Part shown: positions 6,164 to 16,299 of the stretch, piece by piece
Layout: the number at the start of each line of letters is the position of its first letter
Numbering within the stretch: position 1 is the stretch's first letter
Origin: a virus
Virus record (IMG/VR): IMGVR_UViG_3300036801_000051
Span: 1 to 22,688 of that record
Strand: one strand, 5' to 3'
Length of the DNA: 22,688 nt
Notes under the pieces: generated by a model
The model's input: only the letters and a program-made list of their open reading frames with translations
Told to the model about the DNA's origin: nothing
The model's database searches: none
Made by a program: the position numbers and the translations under genes

Positions 6164-9100
6164 TTATTGATTCTGCTTTTCAGCTTGTCTAGCATTCTTT
6201 GGTAAATCCATTGATTCAACCATTTTATTACTAAAGCCACGTAACTGCCATGATTGGAGAAATGGAATGAGTCTTGCTAGTCTATTCATATCTTGTTGAT
6301 TTGCGTGACCACTTGCGCCCATTCTTATTACTCGAGCAAGATCATCAGCAATGCCTGCTACGGGGCCCGCAATTAATCCTGCAATTGATCTTTCTCGATA
6401 TCGATCATTAGATATGTCTTTAAAGATCGCGCCGCCTGAGAAAACGTTGGCAGTTTCTATCAAATCCATAGGAAGTGAGAAAACACCGCCATCAATCATG
6501 GCATTCATAAACATATTGTCATCTTCTTGGATTGGGTCTTGCCCTTTAACAAGTCTTCGTAAAGGAGTGACCATTGATCCGGCGGCGAGCATTAGCATAG
6601 CGCCAATCATCTTTTCTGAATCTGGACGTTGCATCAAAGGAACGGTGTAGCGAGTCATTGACGCGGTGACCCATCCTTTGAACATGAACATAGTTGCAAT
6701 GAATGGATCATCCAAAGCAAAAGGCGCATCGAACATTCCGCGGCGAATTACGGTATCGCGCGTACCCTGCATGACTTTTTCAGCCATGAGATTTGCTGCC
6801 GCCTTATCTTCCCATTCCCAAAAACGGCTTTGAATTCCACCAAAACCATTCCCGTCTTTTCCGGCTTTTGTCCATTGCTCAACGAAAGTTTTAGCGTGTT
6901 TATCAGGATCTAATCCGTAAACCAAAAGTTTTTGTTTATCTTTAGGTTTTAACTTACCTTCTAAATGCTGCACCATGTAACGCATGATTTTTGCTTGGAC
7001 GACGGACGCTGTCCATTCTTGAAGGAAGTTTTCTACTTGGTTTGTTCCAGCAATATTCTGAGAAATGTGCGCGAGATTTTCCATTCCATTTTGTAAGCGG
7101 CCAGAAATAGGCGTATAGGGTTGCATGGAGCCAGCCCACATTCTGTTTTGATAAGCCGTGAGAGTATGATTTAAACCAAGCAAAGCATGCGGAGCATTTT
7201 CAATATAATTCTCGCCTTTTCCTTCCTGAATAAGCGTTTTCATGTTTTTTAATATTGGCAATAAGCCATCTCTAACGGTAGGCCAAAACCCGTGCTTCAT
7301 TGGAATAGCCATTAGATCTGTGACCATTGTAAGCGGGACTGCGCCAAGCTTTAAAGTAACGGCAAAGTTACGCGCGAAAGCAGTCCATTTATTTGCTTTA
7401 TAGTCGCCACGCATTTGTCCCATCATTTTATTATGAGAGAGGGCCATGTCTTCTTTATCAGATTTGAATTGATTATCTCGTTTTACAATTTCCTTTTCTA
7501 ATTTAGTAATTTCTTTTTTATTCTTAGAATCCCTAGCTTTTAATAAACGTTCATTTAATTTCTCAATGTCTCCGATATATTCTTTTCTTAACTGCTCGAC
7601 TAGCTCGCCAATGCCGCCATCAAAAGTAACGTCATGATATATATTCTTCATCCACGTACGTCTACCGAGTAGAGTTGTATAATTCGCTACAGCAGCTCCT
7701 AGATTTTTAGATAACATCTTTCCATCGTAAAGAATTCTATCTGGAATCAATAATGATCTTTGCTTTAAAGGATTCTCGCTACTCTTACCAAGCATTGTAT
7801 TCATAACTTGAGCATTTGTTTGCTCTGCGGTTTGATTCATGATTGTATGGTAATAACCTTCAGCCGCTTCATTGATTGCATTATCACTTTCAAAAGTATT
7901 TCTAAACTTAAGTCTATTTGTCGGGTCTTTGAAATTAAAAGTTGAAGCGCCGGGTTCTTTTGAATAAAAACGTTGGTCTATATTTCCGCTTCCAATTTCG
8001 CCATGCAACCTATCTATCTCGTCATATCTTTCATCATGCAAAGCTTTCAATTCGTCTTCCAAATCTGCAACTCTTTCTTCCAGAGAAACAAATTCTTCAG
8101 CTTTTGGTTTAGCTTTATTTTCAGTCTTTGACATCTTTGCAGACTTTAATTTCTTGCTACTTTCTTTTTTAGTTGCCGCAATTAAAGCTTCGTGTTCTTC
8201 AATCCTTTTATTAATCGCTGTCAATGGTTTCAAAATTGACTTTAACTGCTCAGATTCTTTTGCTGAAAAAGCAGTTATGTCGTCAGCATGAATATGTAAT
8301 TCTGGATTTTCTCTAATTTCATTTTGCAAGTTTTCCTTCATCGACTTTAATTTAGCTCGCATTGAAGTCAATTCTAATAAAGGATTTGGTTTTGATATTC
8401 CAGTTTCTTTTGAAATTTTAATTAATCCATTTTCTTTTTTTTCTTTCGACTTGGAGCCTAATTCTTTTATTAAATCTTTATGTCTTTCTTCAAAGTCTGA
8501 AATTGTTCTTTCCAGTTCGTTAATAGGCTGCATCTTTGAATTTATTAATTGATCTGATTTTTTCAAATAGTCGCCAACGATTTGACGCCATTCATTTTTA
8601 TGCGTCAGCATATAATCAAGATCATAAACCCTGCTTAAATAACCTTTTGCAGTTTTGGGAGGAAGCCAATCCTCTGGAAGATTAAAAGCTTCTCTATAAG
8701 CTTTATATGAAGCGTCTTGTCTTTCTGTAATAGCTCTAGCGGCTAAATTAACGCTCGATTCGTTATGGTCTACACCATTTATTATTACGCCTTCGATTTC
8801 ATCCATAAATTGTTCTGGCGAAATATATTGATCGTCTTTTTTTAATCTCAATGCAGTTTCTTTAAAAGCGCCTCTTATTCTTTTTGTAGGGTCAATGCCA
8901 TTACGTTCAAGATGCAATCCTTTTAACCACCACATGAAATGTTTGTTTTCGCCTTGGATGATAGCCATTTTAACTTCAAACTTTTCAGGCGAAGCAATAG
9001 ATTTTTGATTTCCTTCGGTTGCTATTCCATGGTCAGCCGCTCTATCTATAAAAGCGCGCATCACTTCAGATGGAGACGTCATCATGCGAATGATTGGATT

Positions 9101-10102
9101 AAAAGGTTTGATCCCTTTTGTAAGCATGTCTCCTAAAACTGGAACGGCAAATAATCCTTCCTTTGCCATAGTTGAATCTGCGAATTTCTGAGCTAATTCA
9201 ACTTTATCAGCGCTCGCGGCTTCGTTTAATGGCTTTGCAGTAAGTCTACCGCTAAAACTTCCATCTTCATTTATTATTGGCTCAACACCAATATCATCAT
9301 AAGCGTTATTAACTACACGTCTGGCATTCCAAATTTTACCGGCAGTGTATCCATGACCTATCCCCATCATGGTTCCCATAAATGCCGTTCCGAATATCGT
9401 GTCTCTGAATGTATCTTCGGCGAATGATTTAAGATTACCATTCACATCATCTGTTTGGACAATCGCTTCATGTAGCGCCGCAGAAGCTGCAACACCTGGA
9501 ATAATACGAGGTATATCTTGAGCTAACCTAACGCTCAATCTAGCGGATTTTGCTTCTAACCCTAATGGAATCCAAGTTGTTGGACTTAATAATCCACCCA
9601 ATATCATTCCTGATGCGTGATATCCCATCGATCCTTTTTCATAAAGCTCGTTGTTATACATCAAATCATAAACTTGATATTTGCGTCTTTGAAAGTCTTT
9701 TGGGCTCGTTGCTTCTAATAAGTAACCTGCATATTGTTGATCAATATCGCCAACCTGCGCTAAGTCATTCTTGGGATTATAATCTGGTGGAACAAAATCA
9801 TTTAACGGATTATCACTTCCAGCATTATTTTTTTGATAATCATAAAGCAACGAAATGTCATTTATTTTATTGAAACCTTGCTTAATCGATTCAATGGCGC
9901 CAGGTTTTGGAATTCTCGCAGTTTCTTGTACGGGACTATTTAAAGTTTCTCCATTGAAGTATTCGTGATATGAATTTTGAAAAGCCGTATCTACTGGAAT
10001 TTGAGTTTGATTTTTAACTTGACCATAAAGATTTGCGCTCGTCAATTGAGTGTCTAAAGTTGGATTTTCAACAATGCTTTCATCAGGCTTTTCTGTATTC
10101 AT
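6164..10102 (-). CDS. Large internal virion/ejection protein, T7 gp16-like position (1312 aa)
   Basis: Size and position (last of three ejection genes, just before the fibre) match T7 gp16, which leaves the head first and forms a channel across the envelope. The N-terminal 130 residues are polar and probably flexible. Gly/Ala-rich hydrophobic stretches (about 157-178 and 240-255) could insert into membranes. Long charged coiled-coil regions follow (about 510-700 and 831-888), then a hydrophobic segment near 911-936. The C-terminal third has amphipathic helices and a Gly/Ala/Met-rich patch near 1135-1185, ending with LIPFLQSWQLRGFSNKM. I see no lytic transglycosylase domain (no E-S-x-G with a downstream GxxQ) at the N-terminus, unlike T7 gp16. 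The ATG overlaps the preceding stop by one base (TAATG), so translation is coupled. Function is inferred from order and composition. Confidence 0.8.
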   Translation of the reverse strand: MNTEKPDESIVENPTLDTQLTSANLYGQVKNQTQIPVDTAFQNSYHEYFNGETLNSPVQETARIPKPGAIESIKQGFNKINDISLLYDYQKNNAGSDNPLNDFVPPDYNPKNDLAQVGDIDQQYAGYLLEATSPKDFQRRKYQVYDLMYNNELYEKGSMGYHASGMILGGLLSPTTWIPLGLEAKSARLSVRLAQDIPRIIPGVAASAALHEAIVQTDDVNGNLKSFAEDTFRDTIFGTAFMGTMMGIGHGYTAGKIWNARRVVNNAYDDIGVEPIINEDGSFSGRLTAKPLNEAASADKVELAQKFADSTMAKEGLFAVPVLGDMLTKGIKPFNPIIRMMTSPSEVMRAFIDRAADHGIATEGNQKSIASPEKFEVKMAIIQGENKHFMWWLKGLHLERNGIDPTKRIRGAFKETALRLKKDDQYISPEQFMDEIEGVIINGVDHNESSVNLAARAITERQDASYKAYREAFNLPEDWLPPKTAKGYLSRVYDLDYMLTHKNEWRQIVGDYLKKSDQLINSKMQPINELERTISDFEERHKDLIKELGSKSKEKKENGLIKISKETGISKPNPLLELTSMRAKLKSMKENLQNEIRENPELHIHADDITAFSAKESEQLKSILKPLTAINKRIEEHEALIAATKKESSKKLKSAKMSKTENKAKPKAEEFVSLEERVADLEDELKALHDERYDEIDRLHGEIGSGNIDQRFYSKEPGASTFNFKDPTNRLKFRNTFESDNAINEAAEGYYHTIMNQTAEQTNAQVMNTMLGKSSENPLKQRSLLIPDRILYDGKMLSKNLGAAVANYTTLLGRRTWMKNIYHDVTFDGGIGELVEQLRKEYIGDIEKLNERLLKARDSKNKKEITKLEKEIVKRDNQFKSDKEDMALSHNKMMGQMRGDYKANKWTAFARNFAVTLKLGAVPLTMVTDLMAIPMKHGFWPTVRDGLLPILKNMKTLIQEGKGENYIENAPHALLGLNHTLTAYQNRMWAGSMQPYTPISGRLQNGMENLAHISQNIAGTNQVENFLQEWTASVVQAKIMRYMVQHLEGKLKPKDKQKLLVYGLDPDKHAKTFVEQWTKAGKDGNGFGGIQSRFWEWEDKAAANLMAEKVMQGTRDTVIRRGMFDAPFALDDPFIATMFMFKGWVTASMTRYTVPLMQRPDSEKMIGAMLMLAAGSMVTPLRRLVKGQDPIQEDDNMFMNAMIDGGVFSLPMDLIETANVFSGGAIFKDISNDRYRERSIAGLIAGPVAGIADDLARVIRMGASGHANQQDMNRLARLIPFLQSWQLRGFSNKMVESMDLPKNARQAEKQNQ

Positions 10103-12603
10103 TATTGATTCTCTTTTACATTCTTTTTCACTTGCTCTATGTATCCTGGAAAATCTTTCTCTAAATTCTTTGATGCTCTACTTGCAGAAAATCTTAAAAA
10201 ACGACCCATAAGACTTGGATTTTCTTTTTCGCTTTCACTTCGTTCACGTTGCTTTTTAATATTGTTTGAAACAAATGACGGATACTGGAATATTAATCCC
10301 TGATTTGTATAATGCGGATAATTATCTTTAATGTAATTATTACCAGAAATAATTTTGTCTCTGTTAGGAGTATATCTCATTGGCCCTACAGTCGGGTCTT
10401 GATAAGCGATGCTCGTTACGCTAGTAGGCGTTTTAATATTTACATCATACGATCCGATTACTTCACCATTTTTATTTCTACTCATTAATGGATTAGCAAC
10501 GATAACTGAATCATATTGATTAATTGATCCGTCTCTATGATGCTGAATAAGTTTTGGAGGGGGTGAATTATGAAAAGATTCTACTATGTCCCTATATTTT
10601 TTTATTTCATGATTTGATTTAACTAAATCTAAAATATTTTTATTAGATGATAATTCATTTATTTTATGAACCGCCGTGAAGTAATCATTTAGTGAAACAT
10701 TTGGTTTTACTTCCCACCAAGAATCAACGGCGCCGTTATCATAGAATGTTTTTGAATTCTGAAATTTATCCGTAAGCTGACTGGCCAAATCATCATGAAT
10801 AAAACCTTCAGAATTTTCAGGAAGATTGAATGTTTTAATAATTGGAAACTGAGTATATTGTTTAAATCCATTAACGGATTCATCGCCAAACGTCATATCT
10901 AAATCTTCTTTGACACTTTTAATTGCCATGGCGTTATCGCCATTGAATAATTTGTAATAGCCTTCGTATTTAGCATCTATAAAATCAGATAACTGAGGAA
11001 CATTAACCATTCTGTCTTTTGGAACATCCGCTACTCTTAATGCAAAAGAATTCTTAGTATCGCCAGACTTTTTATTGTCAATATAATGCTGTTGAAATGA
11101 TTCATCATTTGCTTTTCGTTGTTGTTCAGATTTACCGATGACTGCTTCTTTAGCCATCTGGGCTGCCGTTACTGGGTCATGCGTATCTCTGAATGCTTTG
11201 TATTGTCTTAACATTGCTTTTGCAGAATCTGACATTCCAAATAAATTTTGTGGTTTATCTGAAGCATTAATATAATCAACCGAAGCTGCAGCTTCATCCA
11301 TTTGAGCTGAATTTCCTGAAGTCGCTTTAGCTTCTATTTTATGATTGTAACCAGCTATTGGCCCTGCCGCTGTTGCTGCCAATTGCATCTCTGCTTCAGT
11401 CTGAGAAATATTTTTTTGTTGAGATAGAATTGCAGCATTATGTTCTAAAGTATCTAATTTTTGTTTGTCTGTAAAATCAGAGGGGAATTTATTATAATCA
11501 CCCCATGAAGCTGTCACATTAGCAAATGTTTGATTACTTTTTTCTAATTTATTATTTAATTTGTTAAACCAAATCTCTGTGTCAGCATATTGTTTTGCAG
11601 TTAATGAATTTTGTAAATCAGGTAAGGCATTAGCAGCTTGATCTGGGTTAGTTCTAGCTAACAATTGAAAGTTAGCAATTTTCAAAGATTGATCTTGCGA
11701 TTCGAGACGAGCGGTTTGATCGGCATGTCTCATTACTGAATTTAATAAATATGGATAATCAGCGTCACTTATATCTTTAGGTCTTGTTTCTAAACTTCTT
11801 AAAAATTGCTCTCTCTCGCCTGGCTTATTTAATAGATCATATTTCCTCTGGTATTTACCAGCCTGCATACTTTGACGAGCAGAATCAACTCTATTTTTAG
11901 CTTCCAATGGAGTAATAAGTTTCTGTTGAACTAATGATTCATTTTGTTTTCTAACATTTTCAACTGCATTTTCTGCGGCGGTGTCTTTATCAGACATAGC
12001 AAATGAATGGGCGTTCTCTGCTAGTTGAGCTGAAGACAATTCAACGTTATTTTTTAAATCCTCTTTCCCTTCGTGTAACATCCTACTAGAAAGATGTTCC
12101 ATTTGAGAAATCATCAGATTCCCATATTGATATTCAAGATGAGGTCTCAATTCACTTGGAGCATTATCGAAAATATTCTTTAAACCTAACTGAACTGATT
12201 GTGAATTTTTTGCAATTAACTCTGGCGTTATTCTTGGAGCTTTTGCTAATTCCAAATTTGAATCTGTTATCAGTTTACTTGCTTGAAGTCCTAAAGTTGC
12301 TTGTGCTTGTGTTTTATAACTTTCTTGCATGGTTTTATCAAAATCAGTAATTGGTACCCCAAGATCGCCTTTTGGATTTTTACCGTATTCAGCGCCTAGT
12401 TTTGAAGCGATCGCATTTGAAGCTTGCGTTGCAACATAGGAACCTAAATTCGACATCCAATTTGTTGCGGCCGCATAATTAGATGCAGCACCTTGATAGT
12501 CTGGAATTTGATGTGTTTCAGCTTTTACTGACCGATCTAAAGTTTTAACTTCTTCAGCGGCGGGAATTGGCTTTACATTATGTTTGAAATCTAATTCAGC
12601 CAT
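10102..12603 (-). CDS. Internal virion/ejection protein, T7 gp15-like position (833 aa)
   Basis: This is a long, Gln/Asn/Lys-rich, largely helical protein with no signal peptide or clear membrane segment. It is the middle of the three genes between the tail nozzle and the fibre. In T7-like phages the middle ejection protein (gp15) forms the periplasmic part of the DNA-ejection tube. The first 80 residues are rich in Ala (ASNYAAATNWMSNLGSYVAT). The central part has repeated helical hairpins, and the C-terminus is basic (KDFPGYIEQVKKNVKENQ). No enzymatic motif is visible. GGGAGC lies 7 bases upstream of the ATG, inside the end of the preceding gene. The stop overlaps the next start by one base. 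The assignment rests on order, size and composition, not on recognisable residues. Confidence 0.72.
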   Translation of the reverse strand: MAELDFKHNVKPIPAAEEVKTLDRSVKAETHQIPDYQGAASNYAAATNWMSNLGSYVATQASNAIASKLGAEYGKNPKGDLGVPITDFDKTMQESYKTQAQATLGLQASKLITDSNLELAKAPRITPELIAKNSQSVQLGLKNIFDNAPSELRPHLEYQYGNLMISQMEHLSSRMLHEGKEDLKNNVELSSAQLAENAHSFAMSDKDTAAENAVENVRKQNESLVQQKLITPLEAKNRVDSARQSMQAGKYQRKYDLLNKPGEREQFLRSLETRPKDISDADYPYLLNSVMRHADQTARLESQDQSLKIANFQLLARTNPDQAANALPDLQNSLTAKQYADTEIWFNKLNNKLEKSNQTFANVTASWGDYNKFPSDFTDKQKLDTLEHNAAILSQQKNISQTEAEMQLAATAAGPIAGYNHKIEAKATSGNSAQMDEAAASVDYINASDKPQNLFGMSDSAKAMLRQYKAFRDTHDPVTAAQMAKEAVIGKSEQQRKANDESFQQHYIDNKKSGDTKNSFALRVADVPKDRMVNVPQLSDFIDAKYEGYYKLFNGDNAMAIKSVKEDLDMTFGDESVNGFKQYTQFPIIKTFNLPENSEGFIHDDLASQLTDKFQNSKTFYDNGAVDSWWEVKPNVSLNDYFTAVHKINELSSNKNILDLVKSNHEIKKYRDIVESFHNSPPPKLIQHHRDGSINQYDSVIVANPLMSRNKNGEVIGSYDVNIKTPTSVTSIAYQDPTVGPMRYTPNRDKIISGNNYIKDNYPHYTNQGLIFQYPSFVSNNIKKQRERSESEKENPSLMGRFLRFSASRASKNLEKDFPGYIEQVKKNVKENQ

Positions 12604-12606
12604 TTA

Positions 12607-13098
12607 TTAGCTCCCAATACTCGTTAAGCCAAATCCTTCACTATTACCACCGAATGAAGATGGAGAAGGAAGTCTAGTTAATGTCCTTTGAGCGAATCCT
12701 TGCCATAACTTCGAAGTTTCAGACATATGCTGCAGTCTTGAGATAGCAGCACCCCCGCGTAGGGATGTTTCTTTGCCCATTAGGTTCATGCGTCTAAGAC
12801 GCTCGTCTGATTTAAAGTTAGAAAGCGATTCGTTCATGAATGACAACGCGCTGCCGGCGCCTGTCCGCGTGCCGCGCGCTGCGAATGCTGCGATCTGCGT
12901 TCCTAAGTTTTTACGCAATTCTTTCATTGCCATGAGAGATTGATCTTCAGCTTCAAGACGTGTTTGCTGGATATTGGATTCAATGCCCGCTTGTTGAAGC
13001 TGGTAGCCCATTTCAGCGAATTGCTGTTGGCTTTTAGCGCCTAAGTAATCTGTGACCATGCCGGCCGCTTGCATCGCTAATAATAAGGATTGAAGCAT
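12607..13098 (-). CDS. Small internal virion/ejection protein, T7 gp14-like (163 aa)
   Basis: In T7-like phages gp14 is the small ejected protein that inserts in the outer membrane. The length fits (T7 gp14 is somewhat larger). The N-terminus is a short hydrophobic helix (MLQSLLLAMQAAGMVTDYLG), followed by a Gln-rich helical region. Near residues 65-90 there is LRKNLGTQIAAFAARGTRTGAGSA, whose GTQ..AFAARG..TG.GSA core I recognise in proteins at this position in other short-tailed phages. The C-terminus is Gly/Ser-rich. AAGGA upstream supports the start. It lies 12 bases after the nozzle gene and 3 bases before the next ejection gene, so the three ejection proteins are one translational block. 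Confidence 0.8.
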   Translation of the reverse strand: MLQSLLLAMQAAGMVTDYLGAKSQQQFAEMGYQLQQAGIESNIQQTRLEAEDQSLMAMKELRKNLGTQIAAFAARGTRTGAGSALSFMNESLSNFKSDERLRRMNLMGKETSLRGGAAISRLQHMSETSKLWQGFAQRTLTRLPSPSSFGGNSEGFGLTSIGS

Positions 13099-13110
13099 TT
13101 GATCGTCCTT

Positions 13111-15663
13111 TTAAACTTCTACTGAATAGAACACACCTAATAATTGGATAGGGAATGGGTCGCTATGTTCAATTGTATACGTTGGGAAGTTAAAGTCATC
13201 CCAACTGCTCATAACCATTAATTCCATGATCCCCATTTGAGGAGACGGAGGTTCGCCAATATTTGCCATATCAAAAGGTGCCAATGCGATTGGAACACCG
13301 TTAATCGTTCCACCAATCGTGTTATTGAACATGAACCGAACCGATCGAATATGCTTTGGTTTAGTAAGAGTAGTTTCTTTTGCTGAAGGCCCATTAGCGA
13401 TAACTAAAGGCATCGGTTCCATTATCGTTCTAATAGGATAACCGATATATCCTTCGGTCACATTTACAGGTTGCCCATGCGATTCAAATACTACGACATC
13501 GCCTTCACCAACCGCCGTAAAACCAAAACCATCCCCAACCATTGAAACCGTTTGACCATTAAATAGGACACCTGTTGATACGGTATCCGTTGGTGCGTTA
13601 TTGAAGAATTGCACCGCGCAATCCAAATATGTATCAAAAGTTAATTCTTCAAGAGTAAATATTTTCTCAAGGTTCCAAGCGACTACATTGCTTGATAATC
13701 CATAACTTGTGAATCGGAATTCATTAACACCCGCCATGGCATCCGCCTGCGAAGCATAAACCTTAAAGTCATCAACATCAGTTCCAATTGCCCAATAATA
13801 TGTATTTACAGCTAGCGGCGGCGTGCTTGCTGGGAGACTTCCTGTTGTGGTGAATGTGATTGCGGTTGGGCTTGTTGTGCTGAAATTTGACGTTCCAGCA
13901 TGTAGAGTTGTTGAAGTGAATCCTGTGATAGGCAATGGCGAAGCTGAAAAGGTGACGTCTCTTTGGATGACGAACCAACACCTACCGTCTGAACTGCTCG
14001 CCGCTTGGATGAATTGCGCTGTACCATAAGGTTGCTCCATGATTTGCGGTGTGATACCGGAAACATTTTGAGATATTAAAGTTTGAAATGAGGCCAGTGA
14101 TCCATTTTGATTGATGATAAAAACAAACCTGCTACCTGCACGCGTTAAATCAGAAAATGCGACTTCATCAATTGGGCTTCTAATTGTCTGCTCATTGATT
14201 ATAGAAACCACATCGGATGTATACGCGTTGTTGATACCATCCCACAACATTTGGTGAGCATCATTTCCCGATAAAACTACAATCTGGTTATCAATAGCCT
14301 GAGGAAGCAATACATCAGCAGGCGTTGAATCCTGCAATTGCAAAGTGAAATTGCTAGGAGTAATCGCAGCAATATCTGAAAGCGGACTTGAATAAATTCC
14401 CGTGTTTGTGTGAACTGTGATACTTCGATAAGGAACTATGAATCTTATGAAATTCATGTTGTTCGAAGTTGGGTACCAGCTTATAGCATCATCATCATCA
14501 TTTGTTAGGTCACCAAAGTCTGTGTAATCGTTAATGACGCTTGCCCAAAAACCATTAGGAAGACTTGTGCTGTTCGCGAATAAAGCTCTATTTTGATAGC
14601 TTGAACATACTTGCGGCCATCCACGCGAATCACTCCAAGCGGGCTCTGCGAGTACAGCTAAACTTCCTTGTATGCCCATAGTTGAATCAAATGGTTTTTG
14701 AATTGAGACAGTGAATTTAGTTGCACTGGAAACACCTACAATTCTTGATGTTCCTCCACCACCTATAAAAGCACCACCTACATAACTCGAATCTAGTAGA
14801 GAATATCCTGATCCGCTTATATTTATATCTATGTTTGATCCTACAACCTGTGTTGGAGTAAACACTAAATTATCATAAGATACTATTGGGCCATTGAAAT
14901 CATAAATAGGAACATCTCTAAAAAATGATTTTGATAATGTCCATGTATTTTGATTGAATAAAACTGTCGTTCCCGTTCCTGCGCTATTAATTTTTATGAG
15001 ATTATTAGTATAGTTTGAATTAATTAAAAATTGTTTTGCATCATATGATGTGGTGAACAATACAAAAGATGTGGCGCTTGTAATTGCAGCGAAATAAGTT
15101 ACGTCTTGAGAAATTTGTGGAGTGGTTTGTATGATTGATCCACCGCTCACTTCAAATTGAAAAGGAAATACTGAATTCAATTGAAATGATGCAGAGCTAG
15201 CAAAAATATTATTTCCACTTACACTTGTAACAGTCTTTGAAGTATTTGACGATCTAGTTAAATCGTAAGGATGTTTGTTAGGCATTGCCATTCTAAAAGC
15301 ATTACCTAAAACTGTCGTGTTCATTTCGAATACTTGGTTTTGAGTAAAGGTATTTGAAACGGTTGCTACGAGAATTCCTTCAAGATAAATATAAACAAAT
15401 CCAACTGTCACAACGATCTGATAAACGCATTCACTTAAGTATTGGAATGTTTGAAAGTAGACTTCATCGAATGCGGTGAAATTTGAAAGAGTTGCATTAT
15501 ACAAAGTACCGAATCTTTTACCTGCGGCACCTGTTGGAAAAGTTAAAACATTTTGGGCGACTTTCAATCCGTTATTGTATTCGTTTACAGTCGCACGCGC
15601 ATACATTAGAGGCGATAATTCACCTTTCGAGAATATGTCTTGCGACCAAAGCGTATATGCCAT
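13111..15663 (-). CDS. Tail nozzle, tail tubular protein B-like (850 aa)
   Basis: This hexameric protein forms the distal tube of the short tail (T7 gp12 equivalent). The N-terminus carries the family signature F.KGELSPLMYAR....Y..GL, then LTFPTGAAGKRFGT (about residues 10-52). Near 339-365 the motif EPAWSDSRGWPQVC and QNRALF is another hallmark, followed by a propeller-like part with VLSGNDAHQMLWDG and a DGRCWFVIQRD strand. A segment at about 580-665 (FSTTSPTAITFTTTGSLPAS, YYWAIGTDVDDFKVYAS) is a small beta domain that is inserted in many nozzle proteins. The final part is beta-rich and ends PIQLLGVFYSVEV. It follows the tail adaptor after 13 bases. An AGAGA-type site precedes the ATG. Confidence 0.9.
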   Translation of the reverse strand: MAYTLWSQDIFSKGELSPLMYARATVNEYNNGLKVAQNVLTFPTGAAGKRFGTLYNATLSNFTAFDEVYFQTFQYLSECVYQIVVTVGFVYIYLEGILVATVSNTFTQNQVFEMNTTVLGNAFRMAMPNKHPYDLTRSSNTSKTVTSVSGNNIFASSASFQLNSVFPFQFEVSGGSIIQTTPQISQDVTYFAAITSATSFVLFTTSYDAKQFLINSNYTNNLIKINSAGTGTTVLFNQNTWTLSKSFFRDVPIYDFNGPIVSYDNLVFTPTQVVGSNIDINISGSGYSLLDSSYVGGAFIGGGGTSRIVGVSSATKFTVSIQKPFDSTMGIQGSLAVLAEPAWSDSRGWPQVCSSYQNRALFANSTSLPNGFWASVINDYTDFGDLTNDDDDAISWYPTSNNMNFIRFIVPYRSITVHTNTGIYSSPLSDIAAITPSNFTLQLQDSTPADVLLPQAIDNQIVVLSGNDAHQMLWDGINNAYTSDVVSIINEQTIRSPIDEVAFSDLTRAGSRFVFIINQNGSLASFQTLISQNVSGITPQIMEQPYGTAQFIQAASSSDGRCWFVIQRDVTFSASPLPITGFTSTTLHAGTSNFSTTSPTAITFTTTGSLPASTPPLAVNTYYWAIGTDVDDFKVYASQADAMAGVNEFRFTSYGLSSNVVAWNLEKIFTLEELTFDTYLDCAVQFFNNAPTDTVSTGVLFNGQTVSMVGDGFGFTAVGEGDVVVFESHGQPVNVTEGYIGYPIRTIMEPMPLVIANGPSAKETTLTKPKHIRSVRFMFNNTIGGTINGVPIALAPFDMANIGEPPSPQMGIMELMVMSSWDDFNFPTYTIEHSDPFPIQLLGVFYSVEV

Positions 15664-15676
15664 CTGTTCATCTCTC

Positions 15677-16282
15677 TTAACCTATTTGCGGGCCAATAAT
15701 GCCAGTGATATTTCGCTTCGTTAGCATTGGGATTTCCCATTGAATGAACTGCGGCCTATTCTGAGCATCCGTAGCGGCAGCAATAGCCCATTGTATATTT
15801 TTCTGTTGAGTTAAAGCGGCAAAATAATCTGGTTTTTGTGCGCTTGCCAAGCAAAGGAAGCATGCTATTTCATAAATAAAATAATTCACGAATGGAGGAG
15901 GCAATTGCGCCACATCCGGCAAGAAAGCATATTCCATAAAAATTGGCGATTGTGTTCCCCAATTACACCAAATTTGAGAGTTGGTATAAATCTCATAAAC
16001 GTAATTTTGAGGAATGATTCGAATATTTTTCAAATATCCTGACGGCAATAAATAAATCTGCGTCCAGTTTGTTTGAAGTGGAGGTACTTCAGTCGATAAA
16101 GATAATTGCTGAATCTGAATCGCGAAACGCCAGTTACCAGTCGCGAGAATTGATGGAAGCAATAGGTCGTAAGCTTGTTCCGCTGCAATTACTAAATCAT
16201 CTGCGTTATCAAGAGTTTGGATTGGGCGGTGCCCGAGAAGCTGCACCGCCAAACTGACGATATAGGTTTTTGTGAAAGCCAT
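15677..16282 (-). CDS. Tail adaptor, tail tubular protein A-like (201 aa)
   Basis: This protein forms the dodecameric ring that joins the portal to the nozzle (T7 gp11 equivalent). The length matches the family. Diagnostic features are the helical start with VSLAVQLLGHRPI, then ADDLVIAAEQAYDLLLPSIL followed by NWRFAI, the strand-turn YLLPSGYLKNIRI, and the late helix with YFIYEIACFLCLASAQKPDY. AAAGGA lies upstream of the ATG. It sits between the head-fibre candidate and the nozzle, as expected for the head-tail interface. Confidence 0.88.
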   Translation of the reverse strand: MAFTKTYIVSLAVQLLGHRPIQTLDNADDLVIAAEQAYDLLLPSILATGNWRFAIQIQQLSLSTEVPPLQTNWTQIYLLPSGYLKNIRIIPQNYVYEIYTNSQIWCNWGTQSPIFMEYAFLPDVAQLPPPFVNYFIYEIACFLCLASAQKPDYFAALTQQKNIQWAIAAATDAQNRPQFIQWEIPMLTKRNITGIIGPQIG

Positions 16283-16299
16283 TCGTCAAATCCTTTATT

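Noticed and set aside
9550-9873. 107-codon plus-strand ORF inside the large ejection gene
   Set aside because: No ribosome site seen, composition rich in Leu/Ile/His as expected from reading the complement of AT-rich coding DNA.
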